A DNA stretch of 64,000 nucleotides from Ampelomyces quisqualis (taxonomy: Eukaryota; Ascomycota; Dothideomycetes; Pleosporales; Phaeosphaeriaceae). How positions within the stretch are numbered: the stretch's first letter is position 1; each line of letters opens with the position of its first letter. A program made the translations under genes and the position numbers. The notes under the pieces were generated by a model. It had not been told where the DNA came from. It ran no database searches and worked only from the letters and a program-made list of their open reading frames with translations. Positions 10,180 to 18,903 of this stretch are shown piece after piece. The stretch covers positions 682,001 through 746,000 of the forward strand of contig JAGTXZ010000006.1 of NCBI GenBank assembly GCA_018398575.1. Direction: 5' to 3'.

Positions 10180-12547
10180 CTAATCAACTTCTTGGCCCTC
10201 AAACTTGGGCAAACGCGCAGCAACGTCGGACCATTTCTCGCGGCCGTTGACGAGGCTTGAAATGGCATTTGTGATCTCGTCCAGGCCAGCGCGAACCTGC
10301 TCTGTTGAGTCGCGGTCGCGCAATGTGAAGCTGTTGTCCTTGACAGACTGAAAGTCGATCGTGATGCCAAGGGGCGTACCCAACTCGTCGTTACGCTGCT
10401 CGGCTGTTAGCATCTGCTTTGATTCGACCCGCCAAGGTCTAGCTCACCGAGTATCGTTTGCCGATAGAAGCGCCAGAGTCGTCCACACGAGTGGAAATAC
10501 CAACCTCCTGGAGCTTGTCGCTCAGGGTTCGTACAAACGGCTTGAAGTCGCCATGTGAGCTAAGTGGTACGATGAGGACCTTGGTTGGTGCGACTGTGGG
10601 AGGGAACGACAAGATGCCACGTGCCTCATCTTGCTCGCGTGTCCAGTAACTGTGCTCGCACAATGCCTGTCATGGTTAGTAGGTGTCCCACACAAAGTAG
10701 GCGCTAAGACTCACGTATACTATCCGGCCGATACCAAACGATGGTTCAATGACGTTCGGCGTGTATTCTCGGACATTTTCCACCCGTGTGCGCTTCTCGA
10801 TGCTGATGAGCTCCTTGGGCACCTCAACCTTGCCATCACCAACGCCAGGCACGTCGATAACAATCTTGCCCTCCTTCTCGAGATCTAGCGAAAGCTTCTC
10901 TCGCAGGTCTTGGGAGAGAGACTCGATCGCGGCTTCTACCGTCTTGCCGTCCTTCTTGAACTTGGGACCAAACTTCTTCTTGTCGAGGTCGCACTGCCAT
11001 TCCTCGACCTTGAGTGGTTCTTTCCTTGGCTCGCGCACGACTAGTGGTGCGCCAGTCTTCTTCATGTGAACCGTCAAATCGTATGCACTTCGATCGGCGC
11101 AGCCGACACATTCTATCCAGCCATACGATGTGAGTAGCTCAGCGTCCCAGCAGTCGGTGGCATAATGCGCCATCTCGTTGGCCATGTGCTGCCTAAAACG
11201 AATCTTCTTTCCATCGACACCGATCTTGAGGAGGAATTGCTGAATGCGCGCGAGGAAGTAGCCGAGAGTTTCGTTGTCGACGAGACCAGTCTCGACAGCT
11301 TTTCCAATCTTGGTGGTCTCCACCGTCGTCTTCCCGGAGAGCTGCACGTCACGGTTGAGGAGCTCGAGCTCTACATGCTTGACCTCGTCAAATCGTGGAT
11401 GCTTCTTGCCGCCTTCGGGGTCGACAAAGTGCTCGATTTCAGCCATCAAGAATTCTCGCACGCGCAACAGGCCGGATCGGGGGGAGATTTCGTTTCGGAA
11501 GGACTTGCCAATGGAGGCGGAGGCGAAGGGCATCTGCTGCTGGTTGAACTCGAGCAGCTTCTGGAAGTTGACGAATTGGCCTTGGGCGGTCTCGGGACGC
11601 AGGTAGCCAGGCGTATTGGAAGAGGGGCCGATGGACGTCTGGAACATCAAATTGAAGGCGACTGGTGGCAGCAAGTGACCGTTGGTCGCGGGGTTCTTGA
11701 TGTCGTACTTGGTCATTAGCTGCCCGAGCTCCTCGCCGTCGTAGTTGTCAATCTTTGCCAGGACCTCCTCCATCTCCTGCACGAGCGCATCGTCCAGCTT
11801 CACAGCAGCGATGTTCTTGACCTTCTTCTTTTTCTTCTTGGGGTCCTCTTCGTCCACCTCGACCTTCTGGCCGCGCGCTTCCTTGTTGCCCTTGAGTCTA
11901 GCCTCGAGGACTTCCTCGACGAGGTGGTCTGCGCGGAAGATCTCGCCCGTCTTGGGGTCTTTGCACATCCAGTCGGCGAACTTGTCGACGTGGCCCGAGG
12001 TTTTGAGGACTTCGTGGGGCGTAAGCATGGTGCAGTCGACTGTGGGGTGTCAGTGTCTGCCATGGCGCGTCGTCTCGTGCGCCGCACCCTCGAGCATGTT
12101 CTCCTTGAGCACAAAGTGTTTCCGCCACACGTCGACTATGTTGTTTGTGAGGGCGCAGCCGGGCGGGCCATAGTCGTAGAGACCCGAGACGCCGCCGTAG
12201 ATGTCGAAGGCGGGGGTGTAGAAGAGCCGCCGCTGTGGTTATTAGTACGACTGGCTGTAGCCCAGATGCATTGCCTGCATTATTGTCTGGTGGCGGCACA
12301 CCTTCATGAGCGATTCGAGGGAGGGCCGGTCGAAGGGCTTGCCCTTGAACGTGGTCATATCGCCCGCCATGGCGACTTGCTGGGGGGGCTGCTTCCGTGT
12401 GGGGACTTGGAATCGCAGCTGGGCTGGCGTTGTCGCAAAGCTCCTGGTGGGATGAGCCAGGCAAGGCGGGGTACGGAAAACGGGCCTGCAGGTACGCAGT
12501 GAAGAAGGGAAGCAGTGGACACGCAACAACCGCGACAGCTGGCGCAT
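10180..12547 (-). CDS. GRS1: Glycyl-tRNA synthetase, dual mitochondrial/cytosolic
   Basis: Exons 12547-12302, 12232-12088, 12039-10715, 10666-10448 and 10395-10180 give 716 residues from the first ATG. All junctions restore conserved GlyRS sequence, for example LMK-RRLFYTPAF, NMLE-VDCTMLTPHEV, GRIVY-ALCEHSYW and GKRYS-RNDELGTPLG. This eukaryotic-type homodimeric class II enzyme charges tRNA-Gly. Class II motif 2 is FRNEISPRSGLLRVREF and motif 3 is in EPSFGIGRIVY; the C-terminal anticodon-binding domain includes PTKVLIVPLSS. A Lys-rich stretch (PKKKKKKVKN) sits in the N-terminal third. The segment from the first ATG (MRQLSRLLRVH, Arg-rich, ending near RSFATTPAQ) looks like a mitochondrial presequence. 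A second in-frame ATG at 12370 (MAGDM) would give a 657-residue cytosolic form. It is divergent from RPF1. Confidence 0.97.
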
Positions 12548-12856
12548 GCACGTGACGGCTCCTGTTTTGGACAGGAGAGGATTTGGAAGAATTCGGGATG
12601 CAACGCTCCCTGAACAGTGTATACTTCTTGTACCGAGTGACGCTACGGGGTACGTTGATGCACACAGTCGGGGCGCTCTGCTAAGAGTTGCCGGAGGAAA
12701 GAATCGCCGGGCTCCGCCAAAAAGTTTCGACATGGCAAGCTCCAACCAAGCACGATCCGAACTCGACACAACCAGGACTGTCCGAACGACCTCAAGCGCA
12801 TAGTCCGGGTCGCACAACTAATCCCCACACATACTCGAAGAAAGCGCGTTGCTAAC
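12548..12856. promoter_or_regulatory. Shared divergent promoter, GRS1 / RPF1
   Basis: 309 bases separate the divergent start codons of glycyl-tRNA synthetase and RPF1, both translation-related genes. The spacer must contain both promoters. The GRS1-side frame remains open upstream of the chosen ATG, so its 5' end is not certain. No specific element was identified. Confidence 0.6.
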
Positions 12857-14170
12857 ATGGCCCCGCACGTCGTGACCGGCTCTGTAGCAACCGGCTTCAA
12901 GCCGAAGAACAAGCTCCGCCGACAAGCTGCATACCTCAACATCAAGAAAAGCCGAGAAGCCGAGAAGCGTGATCTGAGACACCAACGGAAGCGCGAAGAA
13001 GACAAGAACCCTGCTCTGCGCGAGGAGCGACATGCGGCCAACGTGCCCGTCACCATCGACAGCAAGCGAACCTGGGACGACGATGCCGTGGGCGACGAAG
13101 AAGATGCACTGGGATGGGCGGTAGACGTTGAGCGGCTCGCAAAGAGAAGAAGACTCGAGCAAGAGCAGTCGGAAGCGGATGCCGAGGCAGGAGAGGAAGG
13201 CGTGCTCGCAAAGCTGAAGAAGCTAGACCGTGAGGGCGCAAGCGGAGATGAAGAAGAGCCAGACGACGACGCCGCCGACAGCATGCTCGACGCCGATTCC
13301 GACCTGGAAGACTCGGCCTCGGACTCGGACTCGGGCGCATTCTCGACCCAGCCACGACGTACCAAACGCGCCTGCAGTCCCTCGGGCTCCGTAGCCACCA
13401 CAACAGCCACCAACCTCGAGCTCTCCCCCGAATTCCTCAAGCAAAAGTTCCCCCAACTCTTCGACCCCGCCCCCGAGCCCAAAATCCTCGTCACCACATC
13501 CATCAACTCGACCCTCCACGCCGAAGCCGACGTCCTCACCTCGCTCTTCCCCAACAGCACCTACATCCGACGCACCGCAAATTTCCACGCACACAAGTAC
13601 TCGGTACGCGAAATCGCCCAATTCGCCGCCAACCGCGCCTACACAGCGCTCGTCGTGCTGATGCAAGCCGAGCACGAGAAGAAACCCGACGGCCTCGACA
13701 TCATCCACCTGCCCCACGGCCCGCACTTCCACTTCTCCGTAACCAACTGGCTCGACGGCAAAAAACTGCCCCGCCACGCAAACGACACGGGCCACTACCC
13801 GGAACTCATCCTCAACAACTTCAAAACACCCCTCGGTATTCTCACCGCCCACCTGTTCAAGGGCTTGTTCCCCGCTGCCCCGGAACTCGAGGGCAGACAG
13901 GTCCTCACGCTGCACAACCAGCGCGATTACATCTTTGTGCGCCGACACAGATATGTGTTTCGCGACAAGCGCGAGACGGAGAAGCCGATTACGGGCGCAG
14001 ACGGGAAGCCGATTCCAGGCGTTCAAGACGTCAAGGTGGGCATGCAGGAGATTGGGCCGCGCATGACGCTGAAGCTGCGGCGCATTGATCGCCAGGTGCA
14101 GTTTAGCAGTGGGCAGGAGTGGGCGTGGAAAGGTCGGATGGAGAAGAAACGCACGAGGTTTAACATGTAG
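12857..14170 (+). CDS. RPF1: Ribosome production factor 1 (Brix-domain protein)
   Basis: Single exon, 437 residues. RPF1 is a nucleolar factor for 27S pre-rRNA processing and 60S subunit assembly. The N-terminus carries the conserved GFKPKNKLRRQAAYLNIKKS followed by a basic helix. Residues of about 75-175 are an acidic, disordered insert (EDALGW, runs of Asp/Glu/Ser). The Brix domain starts at about residue 210 with PKILVTTSINSTLHAEADVL and runs through YTALVVLMQAEHEKKPDGL, LPHGPHFHFSVTNW and GRQVLTLHNQRDYIFVRRH to the family-typical VKVGMQEIGPRMTLKLRRID. It ends in a basic tail (KKRTRFNM). Start ATG is preceded by AAC, consistent with a good context. No sign of truncation. Confidence 0.95.
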   Translation: MAPHVVTGSVATGFKPKNKLRRQAAYLNIKKSREAEKRDLRHQRKREEDKNPALREERHAANVPVTIDSKRTWDDDAVGDEEDALGWAVDVERLAKRRRLEQEQSEADAEAGEEGVLAKLKKLDREGASGDEEEPDDDAADSMLDADSDLEDSASDSDSGAFSTQPRRTKRACSPSGSVATTTATNLELSPEFLKQKFPQLFDPAPEPKILVTTSINSTLHAEADVLTSLFPNSTYIRRTANFHAHKYSVREIAQFAANRAYTALVVLMQAEHEKKPDGLDIIHLPHGPHFHFSVTNWLDGKKLPRHANDTGHYPELILNNFKTPLGILTAHLFKGLFPAAPELEGRQVLTLHNQRDYIFVRRHRYVFRDKRETEKPITGADGKPIPGVQDVKVGMQEIGPRMTLKLRRIDRQVQFSSGQEWAWKGRMEKKRTRFNM

Positions 14171-14257
14171 ATTCGTTTACGTGTGGGGAAGGACAAAGGG
14201 GCACGACATGTCGGATTTGACAAAGTCTAGACCTGTAGCGATGACAAGCAACAAGCT

Positions 14258-16027
14258 CTACTCCCCCATCTCCTCATCCTCGTCCTCATCCTCAACATCC
14301 TCCCAATCCCCCTCGTCCTCATCCCCATCCCCATCCCCATCCTCCCCCTCCCCCTCCCACCCCTCCAACCAAACCCTACTCCTCTCACTCACCCCCCCCT
14401 CCCCCCTCTCCACCCTCCCCCCCCACACCACCGCCGCCCTCTCCCGCGCCTCTCTGCCCACCAACCGCGCCCTCTCCGCCCTCTCCTTGACCTCTTTCCA
14501 CGCACGATACCGCGCGCTCAAGTCCTCATTTTCCCGTTTGCGCGTAGCCCAGTACGCATTTTCCCGTTCGTCATGGTGGACATGTTCCGCGTCGAGGGTG
14601 GCCATTTCCTGTTCGTGGGCTGTGAGCGCGATGCGTTGTGCGGGAGTGAGGGGGGGGTCGAAAGGTTGGTCTGCTTGTGCTTCGTGTTGGATTTGGTTGT
14701 TGTCGTCGTCGTCGTCTTCTGATGATGATGGGGATACAGTGGGGTCGGACTCGGCCATTTCGGCATCTTGTTGGGCGCGGAGGGTGGCGGATATTTGGGG
14801 ATTTTGCGGGGCGCGGGGCGGGGAGGAATGGTCTGTCCGAGGGAGGGGGGTGGATTGGGTTGCAGAGACATTGCGGGCCCGGAGTCGTGTGTTCGATTGG
14901 GTGGAAAAGGTACCGCGGGCTGGAGTCGGGCTTTGCTCAAAACCATTGTGAAAAGGATCCCATTGTTGCTTGGGACCAATCCAGGGCGGTGCCTTGTCAG
15001 CCTCGCCTGTCTTGCGCTTGATACCCATAATCGATTGTGTCTCAAAGGCATCGCGAGGTGAAGCTTGCTGGGACATCATGCTCGATCCCTCTGCGGCCCT
15101 GCGCTCATACTCCGAGCTGTCTACTGTCATTGAATATGCACCAAATGCACCTGAGCTCGATTGTGCGTTCCTGCCGTACTCGTATGCGCTTGGATAGCTA
15201 GGATTGGCCCAAGGGGGCTGGAACTCGAATCCGGCTCTGGGAGAAGAAAAGGCGGATGGCGGCTGGGCTTGAATTCTTGCTTGGGAGGGGGATTCTTGTA
15301 AATGGAACGATCGTGCAGGGGGAAGGTCTGGTCCGTTAGTGGCTAGATAATCAGCCCATTCATTGAACCCTGGTCTCACAGAGCGCGAATCCAAAGTCGT
15401 GTGAAGCTGCTGACTGCCTTCCCCGGTCCCGGGATCTGCAGGCTCTGCGTCTTCCATAAGGTCTTCATTTAGGAACTCGCTGAAGTCGAAATCGTCATCT
15501 TTACGCCGGCGGGGTTGCTGAAATTCAGGCGCCCGATCATAGCCATAGCCTTGTTGGAAACCTTGAGATGATTGAAATCCGTGAGAAGCCTGAAATCCGT
15601 ACGATTGCTGGAAGGGTGACCCTGAACCCCTGAGTGCCGCAGTGTTTTGTCTCTCCAACGCGGCTTGAAATCCTTCTTGGCTGACCTCAGTAGCCCTTGC
15701 CTTTCCCTTATCTTTTTTCCTGTCAGGTGTCCCGGCACCGCCTCGCATGGACGGACCAGGGGCATCAATCGATTGGGGCAAAGGGCCAGCGTCGCCAGGA
15801 CGAGGAGAAAATGTTCCATCGTCAGGCGTTCGGCCAGGAAACTCCGCCGTCCTATAGATAGAGCCTGGCGCTTGAAGACCTTGTGGTACAGTGGGAACAA
15901 GGCTGGGCGGTGCATGTGGTAGCTGAGGCATCTGCTCATCGTTCTGTAGCTGCAGATTGGGAGCAAGACGAGTGGGAACCAGGTAGTGTAACGGATTTCT
16001 ATAAGGACGATACTGCCCATGCGCCAT
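14258..16027 (-). CDS. Disordered Pro/Gln/Ser-rich hypothetical protein
   Basis: From the first in-frame ATG at 16027 (MAHGQYRPYRN) the frame encodes 589 residues. The same frame is open further upstream to 16213 without an ATG, and that stretch (rich in Q, P, Y, H) also looks coding. So the true N-terminus probably lies upstream, beyond the TAG at 16216-16214. The protein is largely disordered: repeats of the type GFQ-S-GFQQ near residues 150-170, an acidic DDDFDFSEFLNED patch, Ser/Pro-rich middle, then a helical, charged region (about 470-550: RIALTAHEQEM, ENAYWATRKREN) and a strongly acidic D/E/G tail. No known domain. Composition suggests a nuclear or RNA-associated scaffold, but that is only inference. 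It lies 3' of CAF1 on the same strand in the same reading frame as a possible extra CAF1 exon. Confidence 0.7.
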   Translation of the reverse strand: MAHGQYRPYRNPLHYLVPTRLAPNLQLQNDEQMPQLPHAPPSLVPTVPQGLQAPGSIYRTAEFPGRTPDDGTFSPRPGDAGPLPQSIDAPGPSMRGGAGTPDRKKDKGKARATEVSQEGFQAALERQNTAALRGSGSPFQQSYGFQASHGFQSSQGFQQGYGYDRAPEFQQPRRRKDDDFDFSEFLNEDLMEDAEPADPGTGEGSQQLHTTLDSRSVRPGFNEWADYLATNGPDLPPARSFHLQESPSQARIQAQPPSAFSSPRAGFEFQPPWANPSYPSAYEYGRNAQSSSGAFGAYSMTVDSSEYERRAAEGSSMMSQQASPRDAFETQSIMGIKRKTGEADKAPPWIGPKQQWDPFHNGFEQSPTPARGTFSTQSNTRLRARNVSATQSTPLPRTDHSSPPRAPQNPQISATLRAQQDAEMAESDPTVSPSSSEDDDDDNNQIQHEAQADQPFDPPLTPAQRIALTAHEQEMATLDAEHVHHDERENAYWATRKRENEDLSARYRAWKEVKERAERARLVGREARERAAVVWGGRVERGEGGVSERSRVWLEGWEGEGEDGDGDGDEDEGDWEDVEDEDEDEEMGE

Positions 16028-16213
16028 GGGCGATGGCAGGAGTTGGCGAGGATTGTGAGGTGGCCAATAGTCAGTATATGGCTCTCTAACAGATACACAA
16101 TCCGGTGACTGCGACTGGTATGGATAAAGATGGGACCCTGGTTCGGCAGCTTGGGCAAAAGGCACGTGCGGTAGCTGTTGCAGAGAATATTGCGGATCAT
16201 GGCTGTTAAAGTG

Positions 16214-16524
16214 CTAATCAGTGGCCGTCCGTTGCATTTGATCTGTCTGCTGGTTAAGAGTGGCCGCCGAAGGAGAGGAGAGATCTTGTGGTGGTGATTG
16301 TAGCTGTGGGTCTCGACCTGGAATGAAACGAGGGGCTGTCGCCGAAAGTGGGATGATGAAAGGTGAATCGTTTCGATGAGCGTTGGATAAAGATTGTTGT
16401 TGATCTGTAAGATACGGACATGAGTGCGAAGGTATTGCATTACTGGGGTCCAAGGGACCTCCATGTTTGTCCTGCCACCACTTGGAGTCGTACCAGTGAT
16501 CGCTCTGGATACACGGACACTGTC
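16214..16524 (-). other. Possible alternative last exon of CAF1
   Basis: A 54-nt stretch (16578-16525) has the marks of an intron: GTAACA donor, TTACTAAAT branch-like site and AATTAG acceptor. It contains CAF1's annotated stop. Removing it continues the CAF1 frame for about 103 residues with coding-like sequence (WYDSKWWQDKHGGPLDPSN, later Gln/Pro/Ser-rich) up to TAG at 16216-16214. The extended CAF1 would have 609 residues. The frame after this TAG continues open into the downstream gene. Whether this is a real exon, a shared exon of the downstream gene, or fortuitous needs transcript data. Confidence 0.5.
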
Positions 16525-16567
16525 CTAATTACAATACATATTTAGTAAAAAGCTCACATGCAAGAGA

Positions 16568-18147
16568 TCACTTGTTACCGTAGCCTCCAAATGCGCCAGT
16601 ATTTCCAGGGGTCATCATGCCCTGTCCTGAAGGCCCTGGCGTTGATGCCAGGCCAGCGGGATGGCTGGTAGGTGTGCTTGGTCCATCGACACCGTGTCGC
16701 ACGTTGCCAGGGTGGAACATCATACCTCCATTGAGTCCCTGAAAGCCGCCCATGTTCTGACCACTTTGTGCAGCCAGGACCGCAGCTTGTGCTGTTGCGC
16801 TCGCGGGGGGGCCGACGCCGGTCAGACCCCACATCTGGCCGTTCATCTCCTCTGGGACCGAACCGTCAAAGATTTTCTTTTGCATCTCCCAAAAAACGGT
16901 GCCGGTCAGCCATGCGTCGGAGCCGGCGGTGTGTGAGTTGCCGACACGTTGACATGCGAGTTCGTCGGCAAGATCCTGTAGGCCAGACTTGGTGCCGAGG
17001 TTGTTGAGAATGTTGGTTGCCGTTGAACCTATGACGCCGCGGCGCACGAGGTTGTTGGCATGGCGCCAGAGGTACTTGACGTCCAGCAGACGCGGGAAGA
17101 AGACCTCGACCAGCCTACGGTACGCATCTTCGTCGTCAGGAAGCGGCTTTGCGCTGAGCATCTTGACCAGGTAGGCAAAGTCGTAGCCGGAATGGAAGGA
17201 AATCCAGTTGACCTCGTCTGTGAGTGTCATGCCCGATGTGATGAGAAGCGAGCCAAACTCGTGAGGATCTATGCCCTGGCTACTATGCTTGTCAAAGTCG
17301 GCGCCCGACTTCTTAAGCATTTGTATCGACTCTTCGTTGTACATGTCGTCCTCGAGCGAGAATTGGAAGTTGAAGGTCCACGTGCAGGGACACACGGCTA
17401 CGTTGTTTTGATATCGTTGTAATGATTTCGGTTGGTAGCCCAGTTGTGTCGTGTCGAGATGGGTGGGGGGGATCTCGCCCTTTACTGAGAAGAGCGTGAC
17501 GCCGAGCTGGATGATCTTGAGCAGGTCGACGTTACATCGAACCGTCTGGTAATGATAGGAAGCTTTGGAGTTGAAGTCGCCAATGGGCCGTGCAACGACG
17601 CCGGGGAACTCGGTGTCCTGTGTTTGGATCAGTGTGGTGGTACACACCAGCGGACAGGGACGCGCACCATGCTGACGTAGGGATACTGTTCAATGAGCGA
17701 GCGGAGGAGCTCCATCTCTTGGTGCAGGTTCGAGCGCCAGACGTCGCGGATCCGCTGGCCGGCGATTCCTTTTGCGCCGTCCTGGCCGCGGACAGCATTC
17801 TCCTGCAGCTGGGCGCCGTGGGCAAACCGCATGCGCGCCTCGTGGCTGTCGAGGCGGGTGCCTCCCGTTGCCTCGGGCATGTTGGCCGCGGCTCCAAGGG
17901 CGCCTGCGTTGGACTGGAAGCTGGCCTGGTTGTGGCCGAACAGGTTGAGGTTGGGGGCCTGGCCGGCGCCGCCGAAGCCGGCGTGTTGGAGCGTCTGCTG
18001 CTGGTGCGGGTGCTGGTGCTGCTGTTGTTGCTGTTGTTGCTGTTGTTGCTGTTGCATCTGCGGCTGGGGGTTCATGGGACCGCCGGCGAGATGGGCGAAC
18101 GGGTTCGACAGGTTGTGGCCGGGGTAGCGGCCGCCGTTGCGCGCCAT
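16568..18147 (-). CDS. CAF1: CCR4-NOT deadenylase subunit CAF1/POP2
   Basis: Exons 18147-17668 and 17617-16568 give 509 residues. The junction rebuilds EQYPYVSM-DTEFPGVV, the family's first exonuclease motif. CAF1 is a DEDD-type 3'-5' poly(A) exonuclease of the cytoplasmic CCR4-NOT complex that shortens mRNA tails. Catalytic residues are visible: D and E in DTEFPG (about residues 161-163), D in the FHSGYDFAYL region, and H/D in RVGNSHTAGSDAW (about 385-395). The nuclease core is flanked by an N-terminal Gln/His-rich region with a 12-Gln run and by a Gly/Pro-rich C-terminus ending GAFGGYGNK. The frame is open upstream of the chosen ATG (another Met about 57 codons earlier), so the start is probable, not proven. 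The stop lies in a candidate intron (see the alternative exon). Divergent from the NDUFB3-type gene. Confidence 0.95.
18019..18054 (-). repeat. CAA/CAG microsatellite encoding poly-Gln in CAF1
   Basis: Twelve consecutive glutamine codons, mixed CAG and CAA, just after a Met, followed by a His/Gln/Pro stretch. It is a simple-sequence tract inside the N-terminal disordered part of CAF1 and likely to vary in length between strains. Confidence 0.9.
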
Positions 18148-18598
18148 CGTGGGCAGCAGCTGCGGTGGCCGACAATGCAAAGGGCCGTGTGGTGGTGGTG
18201 GTGGTGGTGGTGCCGGGGGCCTGTCGCGCTGTAGAGCGGGGGACGGTACAGCGTCAGCCCTTTGTCCCCGCGCAGTGAAGGTGAAGGGAGCGCTTGGTGC
18301 GAAGAATAGTGCGAGCAATAGCGGTAGCGAGGGGTGTGTTGGCGAGGGCCCGCAGGCGGCGCGCCGTGATAACCATGTCCCACAGCACCCGGCAAGTCCC
18401 GAGCGCCTGCCAAGCCGTGGTTGAATGCGACGGACGCACGCAGAGCTCCCTCTCGCCGCCCGCCGCTCCCCACGCGCCTTTCCTCTCTGCTGCCCGAGAG
18501 GCCTTCACAGTGCGTGGCCAACCCCCCCCCCCTCCCCCACTTGCCATTGGCCTGCTGCACAGGACGGTCCCAATCAGCTGACCTCGCAGTCCCGCAAC
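18148..18598. promoter_or_regulatory. Shared divergent promoter, CAF1 / NDUFB3-type
   Basis: 451 bases between divergent start codons. It contains a (GGT)n run near 18190-18210 and a homopyrimidine C-run near 18520-18540 that could act as a nucleosome-excluding tract. No specific binding site is claimed. Part of the left end is open in the CAF1 frame. Confidence 0.5.
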
Positions 18599-18903
18599 AT
18601 GCCACCCCCCTCCATCACCGGCTTCGACCCCAAGAAGTTCGCCGCCGCCTCGGCGAACGGCACCAAGGGCGACCCGTGGGCGCGACGGTACGTCCCACAT
18701 GCGTGCGCAGAGCTGCCGTGGCCGCACACTCACGCATCGGCAGTGAACAATGGCGCTACACCGGACCCTTCACCCGCTTCCAACGCTTCAAGGGCGCCTT
18801 CCCCGGCCTCGGCATCGCGACGGTCGCATTCAGCGCCTACCTCGCCGCAGAGCACTTCGGGCTCCTCAAAGACGACAGCGGACACCATGACGAGACGGCA
18901 TGA
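18599..18903 (+). CDS. NADH dehydrogenase (complex I) B12-type subunit, NDUFB3-like
   Basis: Exons 18599-18687 and 18744-18903 give 82 residues. The intron (GTACGT donor, CGGCAG acceptor, 56 nt) joins DPWARR-EQWRYTGPFTRF, a junction inside the conserved core. NDUFB3/B12 is a small single-pass accessory subunit of the membrane arm of mitochondrial complex I. Landmarks are the N-terminal GFDPKKFAAA, the conserved WRYTGPFTRFQRFKGAFPG, one hydrophobic segment (LGIATVAFSAYLAAEHFG) and a polar His/Asp-rich tail. Length matches the family. No separate presequence is evident, as is usual for this subunit. Confidence 0.9.

Noticed and set aside
11898..12665. 255-codon minus-strand frame
   Set aside because: Shadow of glycyl-tRNA synthetase exons and introns in another frame.
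13223..14026. 267-codon minus-strand frame
   Set aside because: Antisense to RPF1, which has a clear Brix domain on the plus strand.
15469..16464. 331-codon minus-strand frame starting MEVPWTPVMQ
   Set aside because: It is an alternative frame of the Q/P/S-rich protein and the possible CAF1 exon. Its composition (His/Arg/Leu/Ser from out-of-frame Gln/Pro codons) looks like a shadow.
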